Shown here piece after piece: positions 33,309 through 39,948 of a stretch of 64,000 bases of DNA; position 1 is the first letter of the stretch, and every line of letters starts with the position of its first letter. The notes under the pieces were generated by a model. The model was not told the origin of the DNA. It worked only from the letters and a program-made list of their open reading frames with translations, and ran no database searches. The translations under genes were made by a program, and so were the position numbers. This stretch comes from a virus. Where the stretch lies: the IMG/VR virus record IMGVR_UViG_3300017991_000010, positions 30,029-94,028 of that record. One strand, 5' to 3'.

Positions 33309-33499
33309 TGTCTCTCCTCCTTTGCTCGGCGCGAGCATGCGGGACAGTAGTCCGTGACCTTGCCGTCCACTTTGCTGCACGTCCACCCAAACCTTTTGAG
33401 TTCCTGTCTCACATCAGCTACGCGGCTTCCAGAACGCTGCTCCCACCGCCAGCATCCAGAGGCGTCGCACCAGATGGTTGTCTCTCTGGACCAGCTCAT
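33299..33499 (-). CDS. Small zinc-finger protein
   Basis: 66 residues. WCDASGCWRW and DYCPACSRRA form a two-knuckle zinc ribbon separated by a helix. Ends in CC. Overlaps the next gene by 10 bases. Confidence 0.55.
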   Translation of the reverse strand: MSWSRETTIWCDASGCWRWEQRSGSRVADVRQELKRFGWTCSKVDGKVTDYCPACSRRAKEERQCC

Positions 33500-33675
33500 T
33501 CCGTGACCTTGTCCCGCAGCGCGTCACGCACCAGCGCGCCCATGATGTGGAGTGCATCCTCGGCGTCACACAGCTCTTCCTCCGTCATCTCCGCTAGGCC
33601 CTTGTTCTGGACCATGACCATGGCGGATAGCACGTCGTTGAGTGTGGCGACCTCTTTCGGGGTGCGGCTGTTCAT
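33496..33675 (-). CDS. Small helical acidic protein
   Basis: 59 residues from ATG 33675, behind AGGAGGG. All-helical (EVATLNDVLSAMVMVQNKGL). ATGA-coupled to the zinc-finger gene. Function unknown. Confidence 0.5.
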   Translation of the reverse strand: MNSRTPKEVATLNDVLSAMVMVQNKGLAEMTEEELCDAEDALHIMGALVRDALRDKVTE

Positions 33676-33685
33676 GTCGTCCCTC

Positions 33686-33979
33686 CTACAGCAGCGTCCA
33701 GTCGCCCACGTACACCTCCTCAAGGATCTCGTGGACCATCTGTCGGGCGCGCCGGGCAAACGTGACTTCCGCCTCGGCCTCGGAGTACTTCGCTTGCATC
33801 CGCAACTCCTCGTCGAGGCTCTGCAGGGCACCGAGCAGGTGGCGTCCGCGCATCAGGAGCAGCATCAGGTCGTCGTTGCTCCCGTCCTGGGGCAGGTCGA
33901 GCGTGACGCGTTTGTCGATGCCCTCGAGACGCGCTAGGCGCTCTTCGAGGTCAGCCAGCTTGGCTGTGATCTCGTCCAT
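33686..33979 (-). CDS. Coiled-coil protein
   Basis: 97 residues with an N-terminal heptad pattern (ITAKLADLEERLARLEGIDK). Overlaps the ribbon-helix-helix gene by 29 bases. It may oligomerise with the regulator; no family recognised. Confidence 0.5.
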   Translation of the reverse strand: MDEITAKLADLEERLARLEGIDKRVTLDLPQDGSNDDLMLLLMRGRHLLGALQSLDEELRMQAKYSEAEAEVTFARRARQMVHEILEEVYVGDWTLL

Positions 33980-34133
33980 CGTTCTCCTCCTCCAGCCACC
34001 AGCGCACCGCGTCCTCTACGATCGCGCTCAGGCTCGCAGGCGCTTTGGCTGCGCGCCGGCGGCGCTGCTCCAGCTCGAGGCGCTTGCGCAGGTCCTCGTC
34101 GATCTCGATCACCGTCGGTACTTGGCGTGCCAT
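33951..34133 (-). CDS. Ribbon-helix-helix transcriptional regulator
   Basis: 60 residues. VPTVIEIDEDLRKRLELEQ (beta strand plus helix A) and PASLSAIVEDAVRWWLEE (helix B) give the MetJ/Arc/CopG fold, a dimeric DNA binder. Its own promoter (34151-34180) is covered by an 8-bp inverted repeat, so it probably represses itself and perhaps other promoters of the element. Confidence 0.7.
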   Translation of the reverse strand: MARQVPTVIEIDEDLRKRLELEQRRRRAAKAPASLSAIVEDAVRWWLEEENDGRDHSQAG

Positions 34134-34150
34134 TCGTCTCTCCCTCCTCT

Positions 34151-34194
34151 AGAGTGCCTCGACTGTGAGGCGATTGTCAACGCTATTCGCCTCA
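34151..34194 (-). promoter_or_regulatory. Promoter with inverted-repeat operator for the RHH gene
   Basis: Leftward TTGACA (34180-34175) and CACTCT (34156-34151) are 18 bases apart. TGAGGCGA (34166-34173) and TCGCCTCA (34187-34194) form a perfect 8-bp inverted repeat flanking the -35. Likely operator of the adjacent regulator. Confidence 0.55.
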
Positions 34195-34404
34195 GGCGCG
34201 ATCCCCCTCCGGCAGGCACGCGAGCAGGTAGGCGCCTACGTCGACGTCCTCGTAGCGCTCCAGCTCGTCGATCGTCTGCGCGCGCACCTCGAGCACGAGG
34301 CGCCCCACGACGGGCGTGCCGTCGGGCGGCACGACGATCCCGTAGGCTCGAGCCGGGTACTCTCGGTGGTAGCCCAGCAGGCGTTTGATGGCTTCCTTGA
34401 TCAC
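34192..34404 (-). CDS. Small protein, unknown
   Basis: 70 residues from GTG 34404, GTGA-coupled to the upstream gene. Mixed alpha/beta (AYGIVVPPDGTPVVGRLVLE), acidic end. No domain recognised. Confidence 0.5.
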   Translation of the reverse strand: MIKEAIKRLLGYHREYPARAYGIVVPPDGTPVVGRLVLEVRAQTIDELERYEDVDVGAYLLACLPEGDRA

Positions 34405-34583
34405 GACGGCACCTCCTCCACCTTGATCTCGCCGGGCTCGGCGCAGCCCTCGGCCTGGAGCGCGTCGTAGTCGCGGTAGCCGGCCTCCTGGGCCAGCGCG
34501 TCCAGCGCACCCTCCTCGGTGAAGGCGTTGTGCTCCCCGAGCACGTGGCCCGAGATCACGTTGGTGATGCGGTAGCGGTTCAT
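34401..34583 (-). CDS. Small protein, first gene of the leftward accessory operon
   Basis: 60 residues from ATG 34583 behind GGAGGACAAGAG. Starts MNRYRITNVISGHVLGEHNA, an alpha/beta mini-domain with acidic C-terminus. It is transcribed from the promoter at 34636-34664 and heads the run toward the recombinase. Confidence 0.55.
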   Translation of the reverse strand: MNRYRITNVISGHVLGEHNAFTEEGALDALAQEAGYRDYDALQAEGCAEPGEIKVEEVPS

Positions 34584-34631
34584 CTCTTGTCCTCCGTCAT
34601 GCCCTCCCCTATCTGCTATCCCCGTGCCAAC

Positions 34632-34755
34632 GCGCAACCTACCGGGATCACGCCAAGCGGTCAACTCCCTATTGCGCAGAGGATTGCGCACCTATTGCGC
34701 GTTTTGCGCTTTGAAATCTGAAATGACTAGTGATCGCGCAGCGTTGTATTGCGCG
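34632..34755. repeat. TTGCGC iteron-like cluster
   Basis: TTGCGC occurs at 34672, 34684, 34695, 34704 and 34749, and inverted (GCGCAA) at 34632. The first three are spaced 12 and 11 bases, about one helical turn, as ATTGCGCA/G. The region is AT-richer than its surroundings. Typical of initiator or activator binding sites: either a replication origin or the control region of the leftward promoter. Confidence 0.55.
34636..34664 (-). promoter_or_regulatory. Promoter of the leftward accessory operon
   Basis: On the minus strand TTGACC (34664-34659), a 17-base spacer, TAGGTT (34641-34636). The start near 34629 gives a 46-nt leader with a good ribosome site. TTGCGC repeats lie directly upstream of the -35 and one inverted copy overlaps the -10. 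Confidence 0.6.
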
Positions 34756-34784
34756 CTCTCCGGTGCGAAGAGCAATACGCAGCG

Positions 34785-35516
34785 TTACGCAGTAGGGATC
34801 GGAATGCGCGGTAGCGGCCAGCCCGTGATCCACAGCTCGGCTGCTTTGCCTCGCATGGCATCGCGCCAGGCGTCCCTGAGCCGCTCCTCGCACCAGGCGC
34901 CCTCGCCCCAGACGAGATCGAGTACCGATAGCCCAGGCTGCCCCGCCTGCCCCCAGCCGCTGGGGAACTCCCTCGCCGCGGGGTTGGCGGTGACGTGTCC
35001 TACGGTCGCGTGCGCGCGTACACTACCTCTCCAGCCCAGCGCGTAGAGCGCGTCGCGGAGCCGCGCGGCCACGCCCCGCTCGCCCCCGGGCCCGTAGCTG
35101 CCGGCGTACCAGTCGGGCTCGCCCGGGTTCGCGGCGGTGCGGCAGTTGGCCAGGCCGATCACGCCACGCTGCACGGTCACGTGCGCGAGGCCTCGAGCCA
35201 GGCGCGCGAGGTCGAGGTTGTACTGGGGCAGGATCTCGCGTGGGGTGCCGTGGCCGACGATCACGACCGGGCCGGCGGAGCGGCGGGGTCGGGACTCGAG
35301 GGCGCGGTAGACATCGGCGGCGCTGCCTACGGGCACGCGGTCGCCCTGGAGTACGTTGTGGATGCGGTCGGCAGTCTCGCGCATCTCGGAGACTCCCGTG
35401 TCCGCGCGCGTCTGGTAGAGGACCAGGGGGCGGCCTCTCGCGCGCATGAGCGAGACGATCCAGGCGAGAGCGCCGGCGCCAAGCCCCGCGAGCAGCCATT
35501 TGGGGGGACGTCGCAT
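34785..35516 (-). CDS. Membrane-anchored caspase-like (clan CD-like) protein A
   Basis: 243 residues. N-terminal TM (WLLAGLGAGALAWIVSLM). PVVIVGHGTP gives a His-Gly (H89) and VIGLANCRTA a Cys (C125), each at the end of a beta strand, the dyad layout of caspase, gingipain and CHAT peptidases. A second shared block, RAHATVGHVTAN, aligns with RGHVAAGHTINL of protein B (37522-38250). It may process the adjacent K/R-R-N proteins, or act as a toxin or defence effector. Divergent promoter with the polyprotein gene. Confidence 0.55.
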   Translation of the reverse strand: MRRPPKWLLAGLGAGALAWIVSLMRARGRPLVLYQTRADTGVSEMRETADRIHNVLQGDRVPVGSAADVYRALESRPRRSAGPVVIVGHGTPREILPQYNLDLARLARGLAHVTVQRGVIGLANCRTAANPGEPDWYAGSYGPGGERGVAARLRDALYALGWRGSVRAHATVGHVTANPAAREFPSGWGQAGQPGLSVLDLVWGEGAWCEERLRDAWRDAMRGKAAELWITGWPLPRIPIPTA

Positions 35517-35517
35517 C

Positions 35518-35547
35518 TTGCCCTGATCCTACCAGAGGTGGTACTCT
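35518..35547 (+). promoter_or_regulatory. Promoter of the polyprotein operon (divergent region)
   Basis: TTGCCC (35518-35523), 18 bases, TACTCT (35542-35547) preceded by TG and one base. The start near 35554 leaves a leader with AGAGAGGA before ATG 35574. On the opposite strand TG-G-TAGGAT (35534-35526) can serve the gene at 35516 with only a 3-nt leader; the two promoters overlap and may exclude each other. Confidence 0.55.
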
Positions 35548-35573
35548 TAGTCTACAAGAGAGGACGCGCGCAC

Positions 35574-37370
35574 ATGAAAGCCACCGCCAAGAAGACCGCC
35601 TCTGGATACTCCGTCTCCATCGTCGACCGCAACGGCAGGAAGCTGACCATCGCGGTCTCGTCCAAGGCCAAGGCCGACAAGATCAAGAAGCTCGTCACCG
35701 TCGACGGCTTCACCGTCGGTCAGATCAAGATGCTCTACGGCAAGCGGCCGAAGGGCAAGGCCAAGCCAAAGCGCTCGACCACGAAGCCGCGCAAGAAGAA
35801 GCCAAGCGCGGCTGCTGTGCGGCGGGGAGCCGAAGCCCCCAAGCGCAAAGCCAAGCGTAACGTTTCGCGAGCGAAGACCAAGGCCAAGGTCACGATCCGC
35901 AAGCTCGCCAAGGGCTACTCGGTCAGTGGCAAGGACCGCCTGGGCAAGGCGATCCCCAAGATCACCGTGACGACCAAGGCGAAGGCCGACAACGCCAAGC
36001 GCCTCGTCGAGCAGAAGGGCATGACCGCCAAGCAAATCAAGATGCTCTTCGGAGCCGCGAAGAGGGCCGTCAAGCGCGTCGTGCGCAAGGCCAAGGCTCC
36101 GCAGCGCAACGCGGGCAAGACGGTCAAGCTGCTCCTTGGGGAGTACGGAGCCTACGTCGACGTCCCCATCAACGCCTGGGTCTACCAAGGTGACCCCAAA
36201 GAGGACAAGTACGGCGACTGGGAGGTCAGAGTCAAGAGCATGCGCGCGAAGGACGTCCCTAAGGGCCAGATGGCCTTCGAGACGAGGCACGAGGCCGAGA
36301 AGGACGTACAGCACTGGCTCAAGTCCAACCCCGGGCGCAAGGCGACTGCGAAGCGGCAGGCGGCGAAGCGCAATGCCCCCGGCATCACGATGGTGCTGGC
36401 AGACTACGGCGGGGACTACACCACCAGCGTGCCGCCCAACAAGTTCCTCTACATGTTCAAGCGCGGCGTGCTCCAGCGCATCAAGGCCAAGGACGTGCCC
36501 AAGTCGAAGCGGCTGACTGGAGACGTGTGGGAGTCCAAGCAGGGCGCGATCCAAGACGCACAGGACTACGCCGCTGGGGGACCTCGCGGACCGCGTAGTA
36601 GGGGCATGGCCGAGTACAACCCCAAGCGCACGCGCCGCAACAAGTGCAAGAACCCCAGCCCCCACGACCGCGTAGCGACGTACAAGATCAAGGGGAAGGT
36701 GGGCATCGACGCCGGCACGTACAACTACATCGTCTACGCCATGACCAACAAGGGGCGGAAGGATCTCGCGTACTACAAGAGCTACCGGTCTGCTAGCGCA
36801 GCCGCCAACTCGATCAACAAGCACGGCAAGTGGACTGGGGGGCGGGACCCAAAGCGCGGCATCTCCGTCATTCAGGTCCGGGGCAAGACGGCGACGGTGC
36901 ACTACACCGGCAGCCGCAAGAACCCCGCGAAGCCCAAGCGCAAGAAGCACTCCAACGCCGCGCTCAAGAAGGCCTTCCTCGCGATGCGCGCGAAGGTCGC
37001 CAAGCGCTGCCCGCAGATCAAGTCCATCGGTTTCGGCATCGATCCCAAGATCCACGACAAGCCCCGGCACTTTGGCCTGTACTACCCGATGACGAAGAGC
37101 CGTGGCGGCCAGGTTGGCCTCGCGCCCGAGATCGCCTACCAGCCCATGAGCGTCGTCCGCGGCATCATCCTCCACGAGCTGGGCCACGCCCTCATCGACC
37201 TCGGTTGCTTCCCCAAGGCCAAGAGTTGCAGCTACGACGCCATCGAGCGTCGGGCCGACGCCGCCGCCAAAGCCGCTTCGGGCATGCAGATCTACTACGG
37301 CAAGGACAACGTACAGCGCGCAGGGCCGGGCGCTAGCGGCAAGAAGCTCCGCCCGAAGGGTCTGCGGTGA
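35574..37370 (+). CDS. Basic multidomain protein with K/R-R-N linkers and HExxH peptidase domain
   Basis: 598 residues, very basic. Two copies of a small domain (residues 10-57 and 113-160; GYSV start, IKMLxG end), two copies of another (183-250 and 270-335; L-x-x-Y-G start, IKAKDVPK/SMRAKDVPK core), a beta domain at 366-445, and a C-terminal domain with VRGIILHELGHALIDLG, a gluzincin HExxH (H534, E535, H538). Between domains sit KRNV (95-97), QRNA (178-180), KRNA (266-268), RRNKCKNP (355-361) and RKNP (449-451). Looks like a polyprotein of DNA-binding or virion modules, matured by cleavage at these linkers (inference). Confidence 0.65.
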   Translation: MKATAKKTASGYSVSIVDRNGRKLTIAVSSKAKADKIKKLVTVDGFTVGQIKMLYGKRPKGKAKPKRSTTKPRKKKPSAAAVRRGAEAPKRKAKRNVSRAKTKAKVTIRKLAKGYSVSGKDRLGKAIPKITVTTKAKADNAKRLVEQKGMTAKQIKMLFGAAKRAVKRVVRKAKAPQRNAGKTVKLLLGEYGAYVDVPINAWVYQGDPKEDKYGDWEVRVKSMRAKDVPKGQMAFETRHEAEKDVQHWLKSNPGRKATAKRQAAKRNAPGITMVLADYGGDYTTSVPPNKFLYMFKRGVLQRIKAKDVPKSKRLTGDVWESKQGAIQDAQDYAAGGPRGPRSRGMAEYNPKRTRRNKCKNPSPHDRVATYKIKGKVGIDAGTYNYIVYAMTNKGRKDLAYYKSYRSASAAANSINKHGKWTGGRDPKRGISVIQVRGKTATVHYTGSRKNPAKPKRKKHSNAALKKAFLAMRAKVAKRCPQIKSIGFGIDPKIHDKPRHFGLYYPMTKSRGGQVGLAPEIAYQPMSVVRGIILHELGHALIDLGCFPKAKSCSYDAIERRADAAAKAASGMQIYYGKDNVQRAGPGASGKKLRPKGLR

Positions 37371-37525
37371 GGCTCCTCGCACGCGCCATCGTCTCCCTGA
37401 TCTTCCTGCTCTTCGTCGCGTTCGTGCTGCCCTTCTACTCGTCCACCGCCGCCGTCGTCACGGGCCTCGTCATGTGCGCCGCGATCCTCGTGCATTGGGC
37501 CTGGACTGAGAGGAGGTACAGATGA
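37367..37525 (+). CDS. Two-TM mini-protein (52 residues)
   Basis: GTG 37367 overlaps the polyprotein stop (GTGA), and its own stop overlaps the next ATG (ATGA). Two hydrophobic helices, IVSLIFLLFVAFVLPF and VVTGLVMCAAILVHWAW, and an RRYR end. Too short for usual ORF cut-offs but firmly set in the operon. Could be a small holin-like or membrane partner of the caspase-like protein. Confidence 0.6.
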   Translation: MRLLARAIVSLIFLLFVAFVLPFYSSTAAVVTGLVMCAAILVHWAWTERRYR

Positions 37526-38250
37526 GAGTCGGCTTCTACTTGGTCAAGGACAGGCCGCGCAGGGTCCGTACCTTCATGCGCGCCGCGCGCTGGTGGCGCC
37601 AGCAGTGCTACGGGGACGAGGTGCGCATGTTCGCCTTCGCCGAGGGGCAGGACGTGCTCGCCGTGCTCGAGGACTTCCCCGACGACAGCCTCGAGCAGGT
37701 GGCCTTCTTCTGCCACGGGATCTCGTATGCGCTCGGCCGCCCCGGCAGGCTCGGCTTCGACGTCAGGCCCAAGCGCTACTCGCCCCCCGAGATCTGCGCG
37801 CACACCGAACTAGCCGAAGTCCTCGCGCGCAAGATGAAGCAAGGCGGGCTCGTCTCCCTCTGCGCGTGCCTGTGCTCTCGCTCGCCCCGCTGGCGCATCC
37901 GACAGCTCTTCGGCCGCATCCTCGACCCGTGGTCCCCGCAGTCCTACAAGGACGGGGGCGACGCCTCTTTCTCCTCGCGCTTGTGTCGGACGATCGACCG
38001 CATCGGCAAGCGCGTCCAGGTGCGCGGGCACGTCGCTGCGGGGCACACGATCAACCTCGCCTTGCTGCGCCAGCACGAGGGCGACGAGGCTGTGGGGCGC
38101 GCCTTGTTCCAGATGGTGCACGGCACCGGGACCAAGCCAACCTTGCGTTTGCGCCGCCAGTGGAATAGGATCGTGCGAGGCCGGCTGGCCGCGCGCTGGC
38201 TCTTGGGCCTGTGTGAGGTGGACGATGTGCGACGAACTCTGCAGCGATAG
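37522..38250 (+). CDS. Caspase-like (clan CD-like) protein B
   Basis: 242 residues, no TM. Paralogue of protein A at 34785-35516: AFFCHGIS provides His-Gly (H65), LVSLCACLCS the Cys (C116 aligns best, C114 and C118 are near), and RGHVAAGHTINL the second shared block. The dyad at the ends of two beta strands is typical of clan CD. Same operon as the tagged basic protein, ATGA-coupled through the 2-TM mini-protein. Maturation protease is the main hypothesis. Confidence 0.55.
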   Translation: MRVGFYLVKDRPRRVRTFMRAARWWRQQCYGDEVRMFAFAEGQDVLAVLEDFPDDSLEQVAFFCHGISYALGRPGRLGFDVRPKRYSPPEICAHTELAEVLARKMKQGGLVSLCACLCSRSPRWRIRQLFGRILDPWSPQSYKDGGDASFSSRLCRTIDRIGKRVQVRGHVAAGHTINLALLRQHEGDEAVGRALFQMVHGTGTKPTLRLRRQWNRIVRGRLAARWLLGLCEVDDVRRTLQR

Positions 38251-38368
38251 CCTTCCGACCTGCCCCGAGTGCGGCTCCGAGCTAGAAGAGCGCGGCGGCC
38301 TGCGCTACTGCCTGGACTGCTCGTACCAGGAGGAGATCCCCGACGACCTCTTCTGCGACGCTACCTAG
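38225..38368 (+). CDS. Zinc-ribbon mini-protein (47 residues)
   Basis: ATG 38225 follows GAGGTGG and overlaps the caspase-like gene by 26 bases. TCPECGSE and YCLDCSYQ form a zinc ribbon; further Cys in the N- and C-terminal parts. Its TAG lies in the CCTAGG shared with the stop of the convergent gene. Confidence 0.55.
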   Translation: MCDELCSDSLPTCPECGSELEERGGLRYCLDCSYQEEIPDDLFCDAT

Positions 38369-38928
38369 GCGGGGGGCGGCGCTGGGTTCTGGAAGGTAAA
38401 CGCCTGATAGCTATCGAGCACGTCCCATGTGCCGGCCTCGGCACAGCCTACCTCCAGAGATCCTCCGATCACAGCCATGCGTGCGAAGAAGGCGCCTTCG
38501 TTGCGGAAGCCTTCGCCCCCTTGAGGTCGAATGTCTAGGTTGACGGAGTCCCACGCCTGCGTGAAGTGGTAATGCAGTCCAACGGTGGCCGTGGGTAGGT
38601 TGAGCGTCCAGTCACTCTCCGAGGCGGTGTTGATGATCCACTTGCCTGTATCATCAGCCAAGATGTTGTAGGGAGAGGACGCAGGCGCGACGATGTCCAG
38701 TAGCCCATCATCGCCTGAGGCCCCGCCTAGCGCCTCCCACCCGCTGGCGCCGTAGATGCGGTACAGGCCCGAGGTGCTGTTCTTGTACAGCAGGCCAGGG
38801 GTGAGGGTGGTTGTTGCCTGCTGCTGCACGGCCGAGCCCGTCGGGCGCCAGCCCATCGACGAGATAAAGGCGCTTGCAGCCGCGTCCGATGCAAACTGTC
38901 CGATGTAATGGGGGACGAGCGTGCTCAT
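38365..38928 (-). CDS. Spike-like protein with N-terminal attachment module
   Basis: 187 residues. LVPHYIGQFASDAAASAFI is the attachment-type N-terminus also seen at 16317 and 17244; the remainder is beta-rich with LYRIYGASGWEALGG. Convergent with the zinc-ribbon gene. It sits in the M23/3-TM cassette. Receptor-binding protein inferred. Confidence 0.5.
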   Translation of the reverse strand: MSTLVPHYIGQFASDAAASAFISSMGWRPTGSAVQQQATTTLTPGLLYKNSTSGLYRIYGASGWEALGGASGDDGLLDIVAPASSPYNILADDTGKWIINTASESDWTLNLPTATVGLHYHFTQAWDSVNLDIRPQGGEGFRNEGAFFARMAVIGGSLEVGCAEAGTWDVLDSYQAFTFQNPAPPPA

Positions 38929-39233
38929 ACGTACACCTTTCCAAGCTCTGTGGCTGACGGCTCTGGCTCGTGCTCGCCGTGGGGGAGCATCGCCGCCTTG
39001 GTCGCGTAGCTCGCGCCCGTGAGGATGAGCGCCGCGAGCCAGGGCTTGTCGCTGAACGCCGGGACGGCCCAGAGCCCTAGAGGGACGCCGATGGCCGTGC
39101 CGACGAGGCCCACGATCGTGAGCTGCGTCGCGAGGTCCTTCTGCTCGTCGCTCAGGACGTGCCGGCCGACGAGCACGCCGCCGGTGGTGAGGATCGCGAG
39201 CGCCCCGAGCATGCCAAGCTGAGCTTGAGTCAT
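38925..39233 (-). CDS. Three-TM membrane protein, holin candidate
   Basis: 102 residues with three hydrophobic segments (MLGALAILTTGGVLVG, QLTIVGLVGTAIGVPLGLWA, AALILTGASYATKAAM) and charged loops, an acidic C-terminal tail. ATGA-coupled between the M23 peptidase and the spike-like gene. Size, topology and neighbour suggest a holin, though a virion membrane role is possible. Confidence 0.5.
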   Translation of the reverse strand: MTQAQLGMLGALAILTTGGVLVGRHVLSDEQKDLATQLTIVGLVGTAIGVPLGLWAVPAFSDKPWLAALILTGASYATKAAMLPHGEHEPEPSATELGKVYV

Positions 39234-39883
39234 CGGTTCCACCTCTCGCGCGCGTAGGCCGTGCCATTGGAGCGGAGCCACGCCACGGGGTCGAGCCTCC
39301 GGGGCGTGCGGCCTAGCCGCGGACGTGACCAGGGATGCACCTCCATGTGCAAGTGCGGCCCCATCGCGGCTGCCTGCCCTGGCGCCCAGTCTGGCGGCCT
39401 CCCGCCGGGGCCATGAGTCGTGGCACCCACGTCGCCGATGCGCCAGCCGGGGACTACGCTCTGCCCCACGCGGACGCGGATGCGGCTCAGGTGGCCGTAG
39501 AGCGTGCTCTGGCCGTCCCCATGATCGATCTGGACCGTCTCGCCGTAGCCGCTGATGGGGCTGGCGTGGACGACCGTCCCGCCCTTGACTGCGTAGATCG
39601 CCGTCCCGACAGGTGCTGCGATGTCGACGCCCCAGTGGGGGCTGATCTCGCCCGCGCCCGTGCGCCGCTGCATGTCGAGCCCGCGTACGAAGTTGCCCTG
39701 TGCGAGGACGTACTGGGCCGCGCCGCGCGTTGTGGTTCGGGGGGCCTCGCCGGGCTTGGTGCCGGGGCTGGGAAGCGTGCCGCCTGCGGCGAACCACTCA
39801 CGAGCTGTGCGGCGTTTGAGGGCGAGGATGGCAGCGACACCGAGGCCGGCGCCAGCAGCGGCTAGGAGGGCTCCACCTGGCAT
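39230..39883 (-). CDS. Membrane-anchored M23 (LytM) peptidase
   Basis: 217 residues. N-terminal TM (LLAAAGAGLGVAAILAL). M23 zinc motifs: HWGVDIAAPVGTAIYAV (H and D ligands), GYGETVQIDHGDGQSTLYGH, and GPHLHMEV with HxH. Cleaves peptide cross-links in peptidoglycan, for entry or lysis. Promoter TG-G-TACCCT at 39918-39910, with GGAAAGGT as ribosome site. Confidence 0.8.
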   Translation of the reverse strand: MPGGALLAAAGAGLGVAAILALKRRTAREWFAAGGTLPSPGTKPGEAPRTTTRGAAQYVLAQGNFVRGLDMQRRTGAGEISPHWGVDIAAPVGTAIYAVKGGTVVHASPISGYGETVQIDHGDGQSTLYGHLSRIRVRVGQSVVPGWRIGDVGATTHGPGGRPPDWAPGQAAAMGPHLHMEVHPWSRPRLGRTPRRLDPVAWLRSNGTAYARERWNR

Positions 39884-39909
39884 TGGACACCTTTCCGCCG
39901 GGCACCCCT

Positions 39910-39942
39910 AGGGTACCATGATCGCGCGCGATGTGCTAGACT
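39910..39942. promoter_or_regulatory. Divergent promoters around a GCGCGCG palindrome
   Basis: Leftward extended -10 TG-G-TACCCT (39918-39910) serves the M23 gene; rightward TG-C-TAGACT (39934-39942) ends 7 nt before ATG 39949, so that gene is leaderless. Between them lies the palindrome ATCGCGCGCGAT (39921-39932). A similar GCGCGCGA element precedes the promoter at 41994. Confidence 0.5.
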
Positions 39943-39948
39943 CGTGGC

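Noticed and set aside
35547-37382. 611-codon minus frame opposite the polyprotein
   Set aside because: Antisense of the Lys/Arg-rich gene, hence Leu/Gly-rich; no start signal. The rightward gene has duplicated domains and an HExxH motif.
39335-39865. Plus-strand frame opposite the M23 peptidase
   Set aside because: Antisense frame without a ribosome site; the minus strand has all M23 motifs.
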